A stretch of DNA of 64,000 nt from Hahellaceae bacterium (GTDB lineage: Bacteria; Pseudomonadota; Gammaproteobacteria; Pseudomonadales; Oleiphilaceae). A program made the translations under genes and the position numbers. Positions 39,221 to 47,707 of the stretch are shown here, piece by piece. Positions within the stretch are counted from its first letter, which is position 1. Every line of letters starts with the position of its first letter. The notes beneath the pieces were generated by a model. It saw nothing but the letters and a program-made list of their open reading frames with translations. It was not told where the DNA came from and made no database searches. The stretch is taken from contig JACKOD010000003.1 of assembly GCA_024234505.1 (NCBI GenBank), positions 1 to 64,000 of the forward strand, in the 5' to 3' direction.

Positions 39221-42200
39221 TCAGCGAGGCGTTACGATGAGTTGATCCAGCGTCTCGCCAATTGCACGGTGCTCTGGCCGGTACATATCCTCCACATAGG
39301 GCGGGGGAACACGATAAGTGCCTGGTGTGACGGCACGCATCAGGTAAAACAAACGTTGTGCCCCCCAGTCGGCATCAATGGCCGCAACATAGCGATCATC
39401 CCGATATTCCTGGTGCTTTATCCGCGTATATTGCTGCAATGTGGGAATAGCGGTGCCGTCGATACTCAGGGTATCGGTTTTGACGCCATCAGGAAGGTTG
39501 GGATTTTCCAGTTCAAATCCGGCAGGCAACATATCAATAACCAGCGTATCGGGAGAACGTACGCGATGACGGATTTCCAACCCGACCAGTACCAGATCGC
39601 CGCTGCGAACTTCGCTCAGGTGATTGATGGCCCGTCCGGTGCTGTCAAAGTAATTACGGATGATTTCGTAGTTTTCCGCGACGGGGGCGGGTTTATCAAT
39701 GGGGTATCCGATGACCTCCAACGAGGCAAATAGCCGCCCATTACCCTGGTTGCTCAGGCGGCCCCCCTGCGCCAGCGTTTCTCCGCTGATTTTACGTAAG
39801 AGTGCGGCGGTTTGTTGCAGCGACTCGGGTGTTTGTCCGGCCCAGGCCAGCTCGGCACGCCAGGGGGTATGCGACTGTGTTTCCAGCTGCAGACCTGCCA
39901 GAAATAAGGCATTGCGTTCCTGGGTGCTGAGCCAGCGGCGGCTCTGAACGGCTTTCGCTAATTCAAAACTGCGTTCGAACGCCTGTGCCTGATGCTGCTG
40001 ATGCTTGAGCAAGAGATAAATCATCATGGCCTGATCGCGAATGTCGCTGCCGTATTCCCCCAAATACTGGTTTTCAGCCCGCCGGGTTTGCTCGGCCGCC
40101 GTCAGTGCCTTGCTGCCTCGTTGAAGATCGCCAGCCTGTATCAGCGCCAGACCCAGATGTACCAGCGGCAACGGGGCCTTGGCGTCTTGCCGTTGACGGT
40201 CATACAAGGTACGCAACGACGACAGGGATATCTGGTTGACTCTTGCCAGCACGTAGGCCGCATAGCTGCGGTAAGCAAAGCGATAATGCTTGATGTTGTC
40301 GCTGTAATGCTGCTCATACAGACTGCCCGGTCGATTGACGTAGTCTTTAAGTCGGTTCAGTGCTTTTTCCAGCAATTGGGGCGGTACAGAAAACCCCTGA
40401 TCGCGAACATTGAGCATAAAATCGGTTGCATAAGCGGTAAGCCAGTGCTCCTCGTCTGCATTCTGATCCCATAAACCAAAACCACCATTACTCTTTTGCA
40501 TACCCGCAATGCGAGTGAGCGCCGCGTTGATTCGAGTCGCCCGTTCAACATCCGTAACCTCGGCCATACCGAATTGTTGCTGAACGGCGGGGGTTGCGAA
40601 TGCATAGGGATAGGCCGTACTGCTGGTTTGTTCCAGACAGCCGTAGGGGTACCTCAGTAAATGGCTGAGCTGGGACGATAGCTTAAAATCAGCCCGATTG
40701 GTGAGGGTGAGGCGAGCCTCTGTGGTGCCTGTGTGCAATCCTTCACTGAGTGACTGGGGAAGCAGGGCGCGAGCCGGATCACTTGTTTCTGTGGCCGTCT
40801 GCGGTGCAGGCGGGGCCAGTGTGGTTTGCCACTGCCGCACCTCGGCCGGGTATGCCGGACGTATTCCCAGCATCCACTGGCGGTTCAATGTTGCCAGCTC
40901 GTCTCCTTCAATCGTGACGGAGACCGAGCCGGATTGTGGGGCGTCTGCGAGCAACGGAAAAGCCACCTGGGTTTTGGCTTCGTTCGCCATGGAGAGCGTG
41001 TGCGTGACCACCGTGGATGCCAGTCCCTGACCGGTTTGAATGGATACTCGCAAGGATTGTGATTGACCGCTGAGGTTATGCAGATCCAGTACGCCGCCGG
41101 ATTGATCACCCATGGCCAGAAAGCGCGGCAGGTTCATCTGCGTAACCACCGGCGCGGCGACCGTCGTCTCCGCTTCTGCGCTGGCAAACGCTGTCGCACC
41201 GAAAGCGACCGCCATAATCCGTAATTTGCCATTAAAGTAAGGGAGATCCAACGCGACTTTTGCCTTACCTTCAGCATCCAGCTTCACCAGCGGATGAGTC
41301 AATGACACAATCTGGACATCCGATTGGGGCGCTTGTCCGCCGCGGCTCAGGTCGGCATCGCCACCGAAACGAAGTCGTGCTTTGGTATTCTGGTGCAGCT
41401 CGATTAATTTTCCATATAGATCATAGCTATCGGGTTGGTAACGCCGTTGTCCGAAAAAGCCCTCGAATGGATCCGGGGTTTCGAAGCGTGTAATGTTCAA
41501 TACACCCACATCCACTGCCGACAAAGACACATAGCCTTCAGACAAGGGAGTGCCTTGGGCATCCGTAACTTTAATTTCGCTGACCATAGTAGATTCTGGA
41601 AGATTCTTTTCTGCCGTTGTCAGGGTCACCTGCAGGTGTCGCCCGCTGCGGTCGAGTGGCAGATGAATTAAGCCAAAAGCACGTTTCGGTGTTTGCGGGC
41701 GATCGCCATTGTCATGGGTTAACGCAGGGCGCAGCACCACGACTGATACATAAATGTCGTGCTGATGCCAGTCACTGCTGACGGGAATGCTGACGGTGCC
41801 TTGGGGGTTCAGTAACGTAATATGCTGGCTCCAGAGTAAGTGATCCGATTCCACCAGCACCATGGCTTCACCCGCATGAGGGCTGTTGATTTGCAGCGTG
41901 GCAGTATCGCCGCCCGCATAGGCGGCCTTATCCAGCGCCAGTGTGACAACATCCGGCCGTACAGAGCGTTGGGTTTGCTGGCTTTCCTCCCAGCGTGCAT
42001 ACCAGTCTTCTCCGGCAAAAAAGCGCACAGTGGTTTTTTGCGCGCTGCCGGGTGTTGCCACTTCCAGTCGATAACGTCCCCAATCCACGGGAAAACTGAA
42101 GTGGTTATCGGTGCTGGCATTCAGTGGTACAAGCTGCGAACTGACGGCGAACTCCTTTTCGGTATAGTCGTAGTGCCAACCTTCGCTGTCGCTGTATTTC

Positions 42201-44182
42201 CAGTAATACTGGCGGTCTTCACGAATCAGCCTGATTTCGGCCTGCTCGGCAGGTAGCAATTGACCCTGGCGGTTGGCCAGTATGACATCAAAAGACACAA
42301 TCGAGTTTGCTTCCGACTTGCGTTCGGCAAACGAAGGGCGCACACCATATTGGGGGGCTTCCGGCCAAATCGTCGCCCGATAGTGGCGCGTCACCGGGCG
42401 TCCGCCCGATTCATACAGACTGGATGAGAGCAATAACTGAAGTGGTGAGTTCAGTTGGCTCCAGCGCGAATCCATTTGCACTACGCCTTCACCGGCATCA
42501 TCGAGTAATACATCGTCAGGTGTAAATTGGTCGCGGACGCTTTCCAGCTCGTTACCAAATAAATAGTCCGGATATTGCGCGAGCGGTTTACGCAATAGCG
42601 ATAGGGAGGCCTCGGTGCTCAGGCGGTTACCTGCCGCCGGAGCGCCGTACAAATAGCGCCCGGTGACAGGAATGCTCACACGTTCGGTGCGTAAAAATTG
42701 CAACGGGGCGACGGTATCGTGATTAAAACTCAGCGTCATCCGTTCCGGTAAAAAGTCCTCTACCTGAAAAGGGTATTGCTGCACCCCCCTCAGCACATTC
42801 GACACTTCATAGTGCCAAAGTCCTGTGGGGGCGTTACTGGGAAGCGTAAATTGCTGATGATAGTAGTTCAGACTTTGTGCCGGTAGTAACCGTTCCTGCA
42901 CCACTTGGCCATCCGGTCGGCGCACCCGTGTGTTAAGGGTTTGGGCCGGCACCATTTGCCCATCACTGTCACGCAAGAGCGCGTGAAAATCGACGGACTC
43001 GCCCGGGCGAAATAAATCACGGGGAGTGTAGATAAACAACTCTTGCGGGCGGGTGGGGCGCATGCCCAAATCAAAAGCCGAAAGATCCAGCGCGGGGCCG
43101 TTCAAATCCAGCATCGATATCTGCTGGTCTTTATAGGCCAGCAGATAAGACACGTCATTGGGCAAATTGAGAAAACTGGCTTCGCCTTGGGGAGAGGTTT
43201 TCATCTCCTGAACCAGCGCACCATCCTTTTTGTAAACGGATAGGCGTACTCCCGCCAAGGGCTGGGCCGACTTTAGCGAAGCCGCTTCAAGAACTAATTG
43301 CTTTTCATAGCGGCGCGCGTGCAAGCCGATATCCGTCACCATGTAGTGGGTGACCTGTCGTTGGTAGTCGTATGAACCGGGCTCATCCATCACGGCAACG
43401 TATAGCCCCGGTTCCTGTAACTGGATGATATCCTCGACCGGAATGGATAATTGCGTCAGTGTATTTTTGGGTGGTTTTAAGCTGAAACGGCCACTGTAAG
43501 CCAGTGTTCCCCAGTGCTGTAATGACTCAAACTGGTAGAAACGATGGTCATAGCTGTCGTCCATGGCCTTTAAAAAAGCATGAATTTTATCGGGATGAAT
43601 GCGATGAAAATTGATATCTACTTCATCGACATTCATTACCGACACCGGCAAACCACTGGTTAACCGCATGGGCAGCACGCTGCCGTTGCTGGCAAAGCCA
43701 ATCGCGGGTTGAACGTCTTGAGTGGTAATCTGTTGTTGTACTTGCTGCGCCAGGGTCACGCCGGTGAGCGCAGGAAGTCCGTTAAATACGCTGATGTCGT
43801 AGGTGGTTTGAGGATCAGTCTGAGGGAAGTAGAGAACTCGCTGATCATCGGATAATACCCAGGCGCCTTCCACGAGACCGCCTTGATGTGAAGACACATT
43901 CAGATATTGGTGTAACGGCAAGGCAGGATCCAGTGGAACCGATAAGGTGACTGCCAACGCATTTTTTCCCTGCCATTGCCGTTCGGAAATATCCAGCACC
44001 TTGAGTTCGACACCGGCAAAACGTTTTTTAAGCTCATCCGGTGAAGCGATCGTGTTGGATTGAGTCGCAGGTGCTTGTGATTGCCCTGAATCAGAAGGCG
44101 AAGAGGCGTCTTCCTCCCGGCAACCCGAGGCGGTAAATAGCAGGGTTAAATAAATAAAACAGATAAAAATACGCGCGTTCAC
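39221..44182 (-). CDS. yfhM: Alpha-2-macroglobulin family lipoprotein (YfhM)
   Basis: The 1653-aa protein (the same length as E. coli YfhM) has a lipobox TASGCREED and is probably anchored in the inner membrane facing the periplasm. The thioester motif YPYGCLEQ is intact (C1182). Other family landmarks are the MG repeats in the first half (FIYTPRDLFRPGESVDFHALLRD), the central A2M block (LSAVDVGVLNITRFETPDPFEGFFGQRRYQPDSYDLYGKLI) and a C-terminal receptor-like domain (GSLYEQH... YVEDMYRPEHRAIG). It is inferred to trap proteases that breach the outer membrane. It forms an operon with pbpC. Confidence 0.96.
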   Translation of the reverse strand: MNARIFICFIYLTLLFTASGCREEDASSPSDSGQSQAPATQSNTIASPDELKKRFAGVELKVLDISERQWQGKNALAVTLSVPLDPALPLHQYLNVSSHQGGLVEGAWVLSDDQRVLYFPQTDPQTTYDISVFNGLPALTGVTLAQQVQQQITTQDVQPAIGFASNGSVLPMRLTSGLPVSVMNVDEVDINFHRIHPDKIHAFLKAMDDSYDHRFYQFESLQHWGTLAYSGRFSLKPPKNTLTQLSIPVEDIIQLQEPGLYVAVMDEPGSYDYQRQVTHYMVTDIGLHARRYEKQLVLEAASLKSAQPLAGVRLSVYKKDGALVQEMKTSPQGEASFLNLPNDVSYLLAYKDQQISMLDLNGPALDLSAFDLGMRPTRPQELFIYTPRDLFRPGESVDFHALLRDSDGQMVPAQTLNTRVRRPDGQVVQERLLPAQSLNYYHQQFTLPSNAPTGLWHYEVSNVLRGVQQYPFQVEDFLPERMTLSFNHDTVAPLQFLRTERVSIPVTGRYLYGAPAAGNRLSTEASLSLLRKPLAQYPDYLFGNELESVRDQFTPDDVLLDDAGEGVVQMDSRWSQLNSPLQLLLSSSLYESGGRPVTRHYRATIWPEAPQYGVRPSFAERKSEANSIVSFDVILANRQGQLLPAEQAEIRLIREDRQYYWKYSDSEGWHYDYTEKEFAVSSQLVPLNASTDNHFSFPVDWGRYRLEVATPGSAQKTTVRFFAGEDWYARWEESQQTQRSVRPDVVTLALDKAAYAGGDTATLQINSPHAGEAMVLVESDHLLWSQHITLLNPQGTVSIPVSSDWHQHDIYVSVVVLRPALTHDNGDRPQTPKRAFGLIHLPLDRSGRHLQVTLTTAEKNLPESTMVSEIKVTDAQGTPLSEGYVSLSAVDVGVLNITRFETPDPFEGFFGQRRYQPDSYDLYGKLIELHQNTKARLRFGGDADLSRGGQAPQSDVQIVSLTHPLVKLDAEGKAKVALDLPYFNGKLRIMAVAFGATAFASAEAETTVAAPVVTQMNLPRFLAMGDQSGGVLDLHNLSGQSQSLRVSIQTGQGLASTVVTHTLSMANEAKTQVAFPLLADAPQSGSVSVTIEGDELATLNRQWMLGIRPAYPAEVRQWQTTLAPPAPQTATETSDPARALLPQSLSEGLHTGTTEARLTLTNRADFKLSSQLSHLLRYPYGCLEQTSSTAYPYAFATPAVQQQFGMAEVTDVERATRINAALTRIAGMQKSNGGFGLWDQNADEEHWLTAYATDFMLNVRDQGFSVPPQLLEKALNRLKDYVNRPGSLYEQHYSDNIKHYRFAYRSYAAYVLARVNQISLSSLRTLYDRQRQDAKAPLPLVHLGLALIQAGDLQRGSKALTAAEQTRRAENQYLGEYGSDIRDQAMMIYLLLKHQQHQAQAFERSFELAKAVQSRRWLSTQERNALFLAGLQLETQSHTPWRAELAWAGQTPESLQQTAALLRKISGETLAQGGRLSNQGNGRLFASLEVIGYPIDKPAPVAENYEIIRNYFDSTGRAINHLSEVRSGDLVLVGLEIRHRVRSPDTLVIDMLPAGFELENPNLPDGVKTDTLSIDGTAIPTLQQYTRIKHQEYRDDRYVAAIDADWGAQRLFYLMRAVTPGTYRVPPPYVEDMYRPEHRAIGETLDQLIVTPR

Positions 44183-44293
44183 GATCGCCTCCCATGCTGA
44201 ATCGAATATTCAACAAAGCATATCCTGTTTTTGCGTAGAGGTTATGGCGAATCATGGCGAAAAATGGATTTTTTATGTTTGTCGTTCGCCGTT

Positions 44294-44310
44294 CTCGATT
44301 TTAAATCGAG
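44294..44310. promoter_or_regulatory. 17-bp palindrome upstream of yfhM
   Basis: CTCGATTT-T-AAATCGAG is a perfect inverted repeat with a single central base, about 112 bp before the yfhM start. It may be an operator. It is also 36 bp beyond the hairpin that follows the amidohydrolase gene, so a role in transcript ending cannot be excluded. Confidence 0.4.
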
Positions 44311-44345
44311 TGGCAGCTGAACACCCCATCAGGCTGAAGGATTCA

Positions 44346-44376
44346 GGCCGCCTTTTCCCGTGGGGAAACGGCGGCC
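44346..44376 (-). terminator. Strong hairpin after the amidohydrolase gene
   Basis: GGCCGCC/GGCGGCC (44346-44352, 44370-44376) plus inner TTTCCC/GGGAAA closing on a GTG loop give 13 paired positions with one mismatch. It lies 6 bp past the stop codon at 44382. There is no T run on the minus strand, so termination is likely but not proven. Confidence 0.6.
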
Positions 44377-44381
44377 CCGGA

Positions 44382-45869
44382 CTAGTTGGCGTTTCTCAAT
44401 GAGCTCTCCACTCGTTGTCCGCGTGAAATAATCTGATCGATTTTCGCGATATCCCCGATGCTCACGGTCGGGTCTCCGTTGACGATCAACAGGTCGGCGG
44501 GGGCACCTTCCTGCACGGTGCCCAACATGGGCAGTTGCAGCCATTGACCGACAATTGCCCCCGGTTTACCCGTCGCCATGGCGAGCGCTTCCCGCGCAGA
44601 GTATCCGCATTTTTCCACCATGATGGCTAACTCTGCGTGAGCTGAACTGCCTGCCGGCGCCCCAAAAAGTGGTGTGTCGGTGCCCAACAACATGGGAGCG
44701 CCCGACTCACGCAGCGCACGGCAACCGTTAAGCAAATCGGTATGATGCTCAGCAACATTTTTAGCGTATTCACGCATATCGGGATCGCTTTCTCCGGGAT
44801 GCTTAAACGCCTCAACTACGTTGGGATCCATCACCAGCGCATCCTCTGACGTAATGGGATTCACCTGGTTGTAGACATCGGCCACATTGCTGAAGATTCT
44901 CAGTGTACTGATCACGGGTGTTTGAGTGGATTTCAGTTTTTCCAGCGTGGCCTCGCTCATGGCAGAACGGTAGACGCTGTGTGCAATCAGATCGACACCG
45001 GCGTTGAGTGCTGTTTGAATATTTTCGTCGTCACCGATATGGGCAGCTACCAGCAAACCCTGTTTATGCGCGCTATCGACAGTCTTCTTTGCCAACTCGG
45101 GTGAAATGGCCGGCGAATTCAGCGGGATATGATCAATCATTAATTTAACGAATGAGGCGCCGTACGCCTTGCGCTCCTGGATTAGCGCATCAAAGTCGGT
45201 TTCATCACTCACTTCGTCCAGCATGAGCTTTTTGATGATTTTTCCTACTGGCCATACCAGCGAGGTTTCAATCAGCGGACCGGGATGGCTTTTATCCACA
45301 CTGATCTGGCGACCAGCATAGACCAGTCGCGGGCCACTGATCTCACCTTTTTCAAGCCCTTCTGTAGCGCTTTCTGCGGCTTGAGGAATCCCCCCCATAT
45401 CCACAATACTGGTTACACCAAATGCAAGAAAGGCCGACAAGGTATGTTCTACCGGGTAAAAAGTCGCGCGCCATGGTGGTGCTTCGGTGCCGCCAATATG
45501 CACATGCATATCAATCAAGCCAGGCATCACCAGCTTACCTTGCGCGTCGATACGACTTTCGGCCGTGACCTCCAGCGGGTGCGGTGCCATTTTGACGATG
45601 CGCCCGTCTTTCACGAGTATGTCGATGTGTTCCCGGATGGCATGGGTGGCATCACCATCAAATACCCGCGCATTGCTGATTAACAGGCTGCCGCCTTGGG
45701 TTGGTGTTTGGGTTAGCGGTGGGAGTGACGCGTAGTGTACACAGGCGCTGAGTGTCGAAATCGATACCGCCAGCATTGCGGTGCGGATAATGTTTCTGCG
45801 CGACAAAATATTACCCATTAAAGTACTATTCATTAAAGTACCATCCATAAAAGCTCTATCCATAAACAT
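44382..45869 (-). CDS. Amidohydrolase family lipoprotein
   Basis: This 495-aa protein has an export signal with lipobox LSACVHY at about residue 43 and an amidohydrolase TIM-barrel: MPGLIDMHVHIGG (the HxH metal motif), AHIGDDENIQTALNAGVDLIAHSVYR, and MLLGTDTPLFG (catalytic Asp). C-terminal VQEGAPADLLIVNGDPTVSIGD is typical of imidazolonepropionase/dipeptidase-like amidohydrolases. Substrate unknown; a cyclic amide or dipeptide is likely. The longest frame starts with four 5-residue repeats (MDRAF, MDGTL, MNSTL, MGNIL), each starting with Met, so translation probably begins at MGNILSRRN (45818). Confidence 0.85.
   Translation of the reverse strand: MFMDRAFMDGTLMNSTLMGNILSRRNIIRTAMLAVSISTLSACVHYASLPPLTQTPTQGGSLLISNARVFDGDATHAIREHIDILVKDGRIVKMAPHPLEVTAESRIDAQGKLVMPGLIDMHVHIGGTEAPPWRATFYPVEHTLSAFLAFGVTSIVDMGGIPQAAESATEGLEKGEISGPRLVYAGRQISVDKSHPGPLIETSLVWPVGKIIKKLMLDEVSDETDFDALIQERKAYGASFVKLMIDHIPLNSPAISPELAKKTVDSAHKQGLLVAAHIGDDENIQTALNAGVDLIAHSVYRSAMSEATLEKLKSTQTPVISTLRIFSNVADVYNQVNPITSEDALVMDPNVVEAFKHPGESDPDMREYAKNVAEHHTDLLNGCRALRESGAPMLLGTDTPLFGAPAGSSAHAELAIMVEKCGYSAREALAMATGKPGAIVGQWLQLPMLGTVQEGAPADLLIVNGDPTVSIGDIAKIDQIISRGQRVESSLRNAN
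45804..45863 (-). repeat. Four degenerate 15-bp tandem repeats at the amidohydrolase start
   Basis: Four consecutive 15-nt units each begin with ATG and encode MDRAF, MDGTL, MNSTL and MGNIL. The first three are nearly the same at DNA level (for example ATGGATGGTACTTTA and ATGAATAGTACTTTA). They multiply possible start codons for the same frame. Confidence 0.8.
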
Positions 45870-46026
45870 AAGTCCTTAAGTAAGCCAAGAGGTATTGTTT
45901 TTGTTGAGCGCTCTGGGTCGATTATTATTTTTTTCGCGCATGAAGTTAACAGAGTCGTTCGGGGATTGCCATGCCTTGCGGTACACTGAACGGTGGGGTA
46001 CGCCAACATAAAGGAGCAGAATTCAG

Positions 46027-46323
46027 GTGTTATGTATAAAAATGAGTAGATTCGGGCTTGGTTTTGCGGTCAGCTTTTGGCTGATGGCCTTGCTGGCCTT
46101 CGGTTTTCATACCTGGTCGGTATATTCCAATCCTGCGAATTCAGGCGAATCAGCGATTTTATTGCTTCCTTTTGCATTGCCATGGATTAACTGGATTCCG
46201 GCCGACCGCTTTACCGGCTGGCTGTGGGAAGGGGCGGCAATACCCGGATGGTGGATGCTGGTGCTCGTGAATACCAGCCTGATTTACGGCATTTGTGGTG
46301 GTATCGGATGGAAAAAACGCTAA
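46027..46323 (+). CDS. Hypothetical small membrane protein
   Basis: A 98-aa protein with two clear hydrophobic helices (about 10-27, FGLGFAVSFWLMALLAFGF, and 76-94, WMLVLVNTSLIYGICGGIG) and a hydrophobic middle. Trp-rich (SFWLM, HTWSV, WINWIP, GWLWEG). GTG 46027 was chosen since AAGGAG (46010-46015) lies 11 nt upstream; ATG 46042 is in frame but too far from that site. I do not recognise the family. Confidence 0.5.
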   Translation: MLCIKMSRFGLGFAVSFWLMALLAFGFHTWSVYSNPANSGESAILLLPFALPWINWIPADRFTGWLWEGAAIPGWWMLVLVNTSLIYGICGGIGWKKR

Positions 46324-46416
46324 ACTTTTAGTAGATCTGTTCACCAGCCCCGATGCGCGGCCGCGGGAAAACTGGCATGGCGCTCGGCGTTTGATTCGCA
46401 GCCAGAGGAATGTGTC

Positions 46417-46608
46417 ATGCATACAACCGAAGAAATTCCTGTGCAGTGCCCTCATTGTGGTGAGCACTTTAGCACTGTTGTCGATTGCTCCGTAGAATCC
46501 CAGGAATACGTCGAAGATTGCCAGGTGTGTTGTCAGCCTATCGTGATGACGGTGGCAGTAGACGAGCAGGATAATATTTCCATGGAAGTTCGGAGGGAGA
46601 ATGGTTGA
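46417..46608 (+). CDS. CPXCG motif-containing cysteine-rich protein
   Basis: A 63-aa protein with VQCPHCGE (CPxCG) and EDCQVCCQPI, two CxxC pairs expected to bind zinc; the surrounding EEIPVQCPHCGEHFSTVVDCSVESQEYVEDCQVC matches the CPXCG family. Its function is unknown; widespread in gammaproteobacteria. The stop codon lies within a 19-bp tandem duplication. Confidence 0.9.
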   Translation: MHTTEEIPVQCPHCGEHFSTVVDCSVESQEYVEDCQVCCQPIVMTVAVDEQDNISMEVRRENG

Positions 46609-46627
46609 TCTGAGGGAGAATGGTTGA
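46593..46627 (+). repeat. 19-bp tandem duplication over the CPXCG gene stop codon
   Basis: GAGGGAGAATGGTTGA occurs at 46593-46608 and 46612-46627, period 19 bp. The first copy contains the stop TGA of the cysteine-rich protein; the second repeats it downstream. Confidence 0.85.
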
Positions 46628-46738
46628 ACAGGCCGCCGGTTTTTTTGAAGTAGGCTAAACTGAGCGAGTCGTACCTCGCAAGCGGGTTTTGGGGTACTTT
46701 ACTCTGATCGAACAGGATATGTTTAGAAGGATACCCTT

Positions 46739-47239
46739 ATGTCCATGTATAGCGCTTCATTGCCCTCACTCATCCATATGCTGGGCAATTTAAAGAAAAT
46801 TTTGCAGAAAGCCGCTGCGTTTGCCGAAAGCCGTAAAATCAATCCTGAAGTGCTGGCCGCCTATCGTCTGGCACCCGACATGTTGCCACTTTCCAGCCAG
46901 ATTCAGATCGCCTGCGATACGGCTAAAGGTTGTGGTGCACGGCTCTCAGGCGTAGAAGCTCCGCGTTTTGAAGATACGGAGAAAAATCTGGTTGAACTGC
47001 AACAGCGAATTACCAACACGCTGGAATTTCTGAAAACACTGACGCCGGAACAGATAGACGGCACAGAAGACAAGTTTATCGAGCTAAAATTTCCCAGTGT
47101 CACCTTTCAGTTTAAAGGGGTGGATTACGTTAACCAGTTTGTGTTGCCCAATTTCTATTTTCACATGACAACGGCCTACGGCATTTTGCGCCATTGTGGT
47201 GTAGAAATAGGTAAAAGTGACTATTTGGGCGGTATCTGA
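46739..47239 (+). CDS. DUF1993 domain-containing protein
   Basis: A 166-aa soluble protein matching DUF1993: MYSASLPSLIHMLGNLKKILQKAAAFAESRKI, ARLAPDMLPLSSQIQIACDTAKGCGARLSGVEAP (with LAPDM), and C-terminal QFVLPNFYFHMTTAYGILRHCGVEIGKSDYLG. This family has a DinB-like four-helix fold; function unknown. AAGGA precedes the start. The next gene (DCC family) follows after 40 bp and is probably cotranscribed. Confidence 0.93.
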   Translation: MSMYSASLPSLIHMLGNLKKILQKAAAFAESRKINPEVLAAYRLAPDMLPLSSQIQIACDTAKGCGARLSGVEAPRFEDTEKNLVELQQRITNTLEFLKTLTPEQIDGTEDKFIELKFPSVTFQFKGVDYVNQFVLPNFYFHMTTAYGILRHCGVEIGKSDYLGGI

Positions 47240-47279
47240 GCCGTCTTAAACGGCTCGCGCCCCGGACAAAGGCTTTTGT

Positions 47280-47651
47280 ATGACCACTGATCCGAAAAAA
47301 GTCTGTGTGTTTTATGATGGCTCCTGTCCGGGGTGTGTTAAAGACCGGGCGACCTATGAAAAGCTTGCAGGGAAACACGCACAGGAGGTGGAGTGGCTGG
47401 ATATTACCGGGCAGGAAGAGACCCTGCGTGCTCAGGGTATCGATCCTCGCCGTGCGCTGTTGGAATTGCATGTCCGCGACGAGCACCAGAAAATCCATTC
47501 TGAACTGGATGCCTATATCCTGCTCATGCGTCGAACCCCGGTGCTCCGTCCGTTGGCCTGGCTAATCGGTTTGCCAGGCCTGCGACAGATACTCAGCATG
47601 GCCTACCGTCGCTGGGTAAGGCACCGTCTTAAGAAAGAAGGTCGCCTGTAA
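47280..47651 (+). CDS. DCC family thiol-disulfide oxidoreductase (DUF393)
   Basis: A 123-aa protein starting with the DCC signature VCVFYDGSCPGCVKDRATYEKL, which holds the CxxC of this thioredoxin-like family (C19-C22). LDITGQEETLRAQGIDPRRALLELHV follows and the end is basic (YRRWVRHRLKKEG). Activity is inferred from the fold. It closes the small plus-strand cluster and is followed by a terminator. Confidence 0.9.
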   Translation: MTTDPKKVCVFYDGSCPGCVKDRATYEKLAGKHAQEVEWLDITGQEETLRAQGIDPRRALLELHVRDEHQKIHSELDAYILLMRRTPVLRPLAWLIGLPGLRQILSMAYRRWVRHRLKKEGRL

Positions 47652-47656
47652 ACAAA

Positions 47657-47683
47657 AAAGCCCCGCCGTTGGGGCAGGGCTTT
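47657..47683. terminator. Bidirectional terminator between convergent genes
   Basis: AAAGCCC and GGGCTTT (47657-47663, 47677-47683) form a stem with an A run to the left and T run to the right; an inner pairing GCCCC/GGGGC competes. It sits between the DCC gene and the convergent TSP-like gene, and can serve both. Confidence 0.8.
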
Positions 47684-47707
47684 GCTTAATACATACCGTT
47701 GTTCAAA

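Noticed and set aside
46032..46049. ATG at 46032 as the start of the small membrane protein
   Set aside because: It is out of frame and reads only five codons before a stop.
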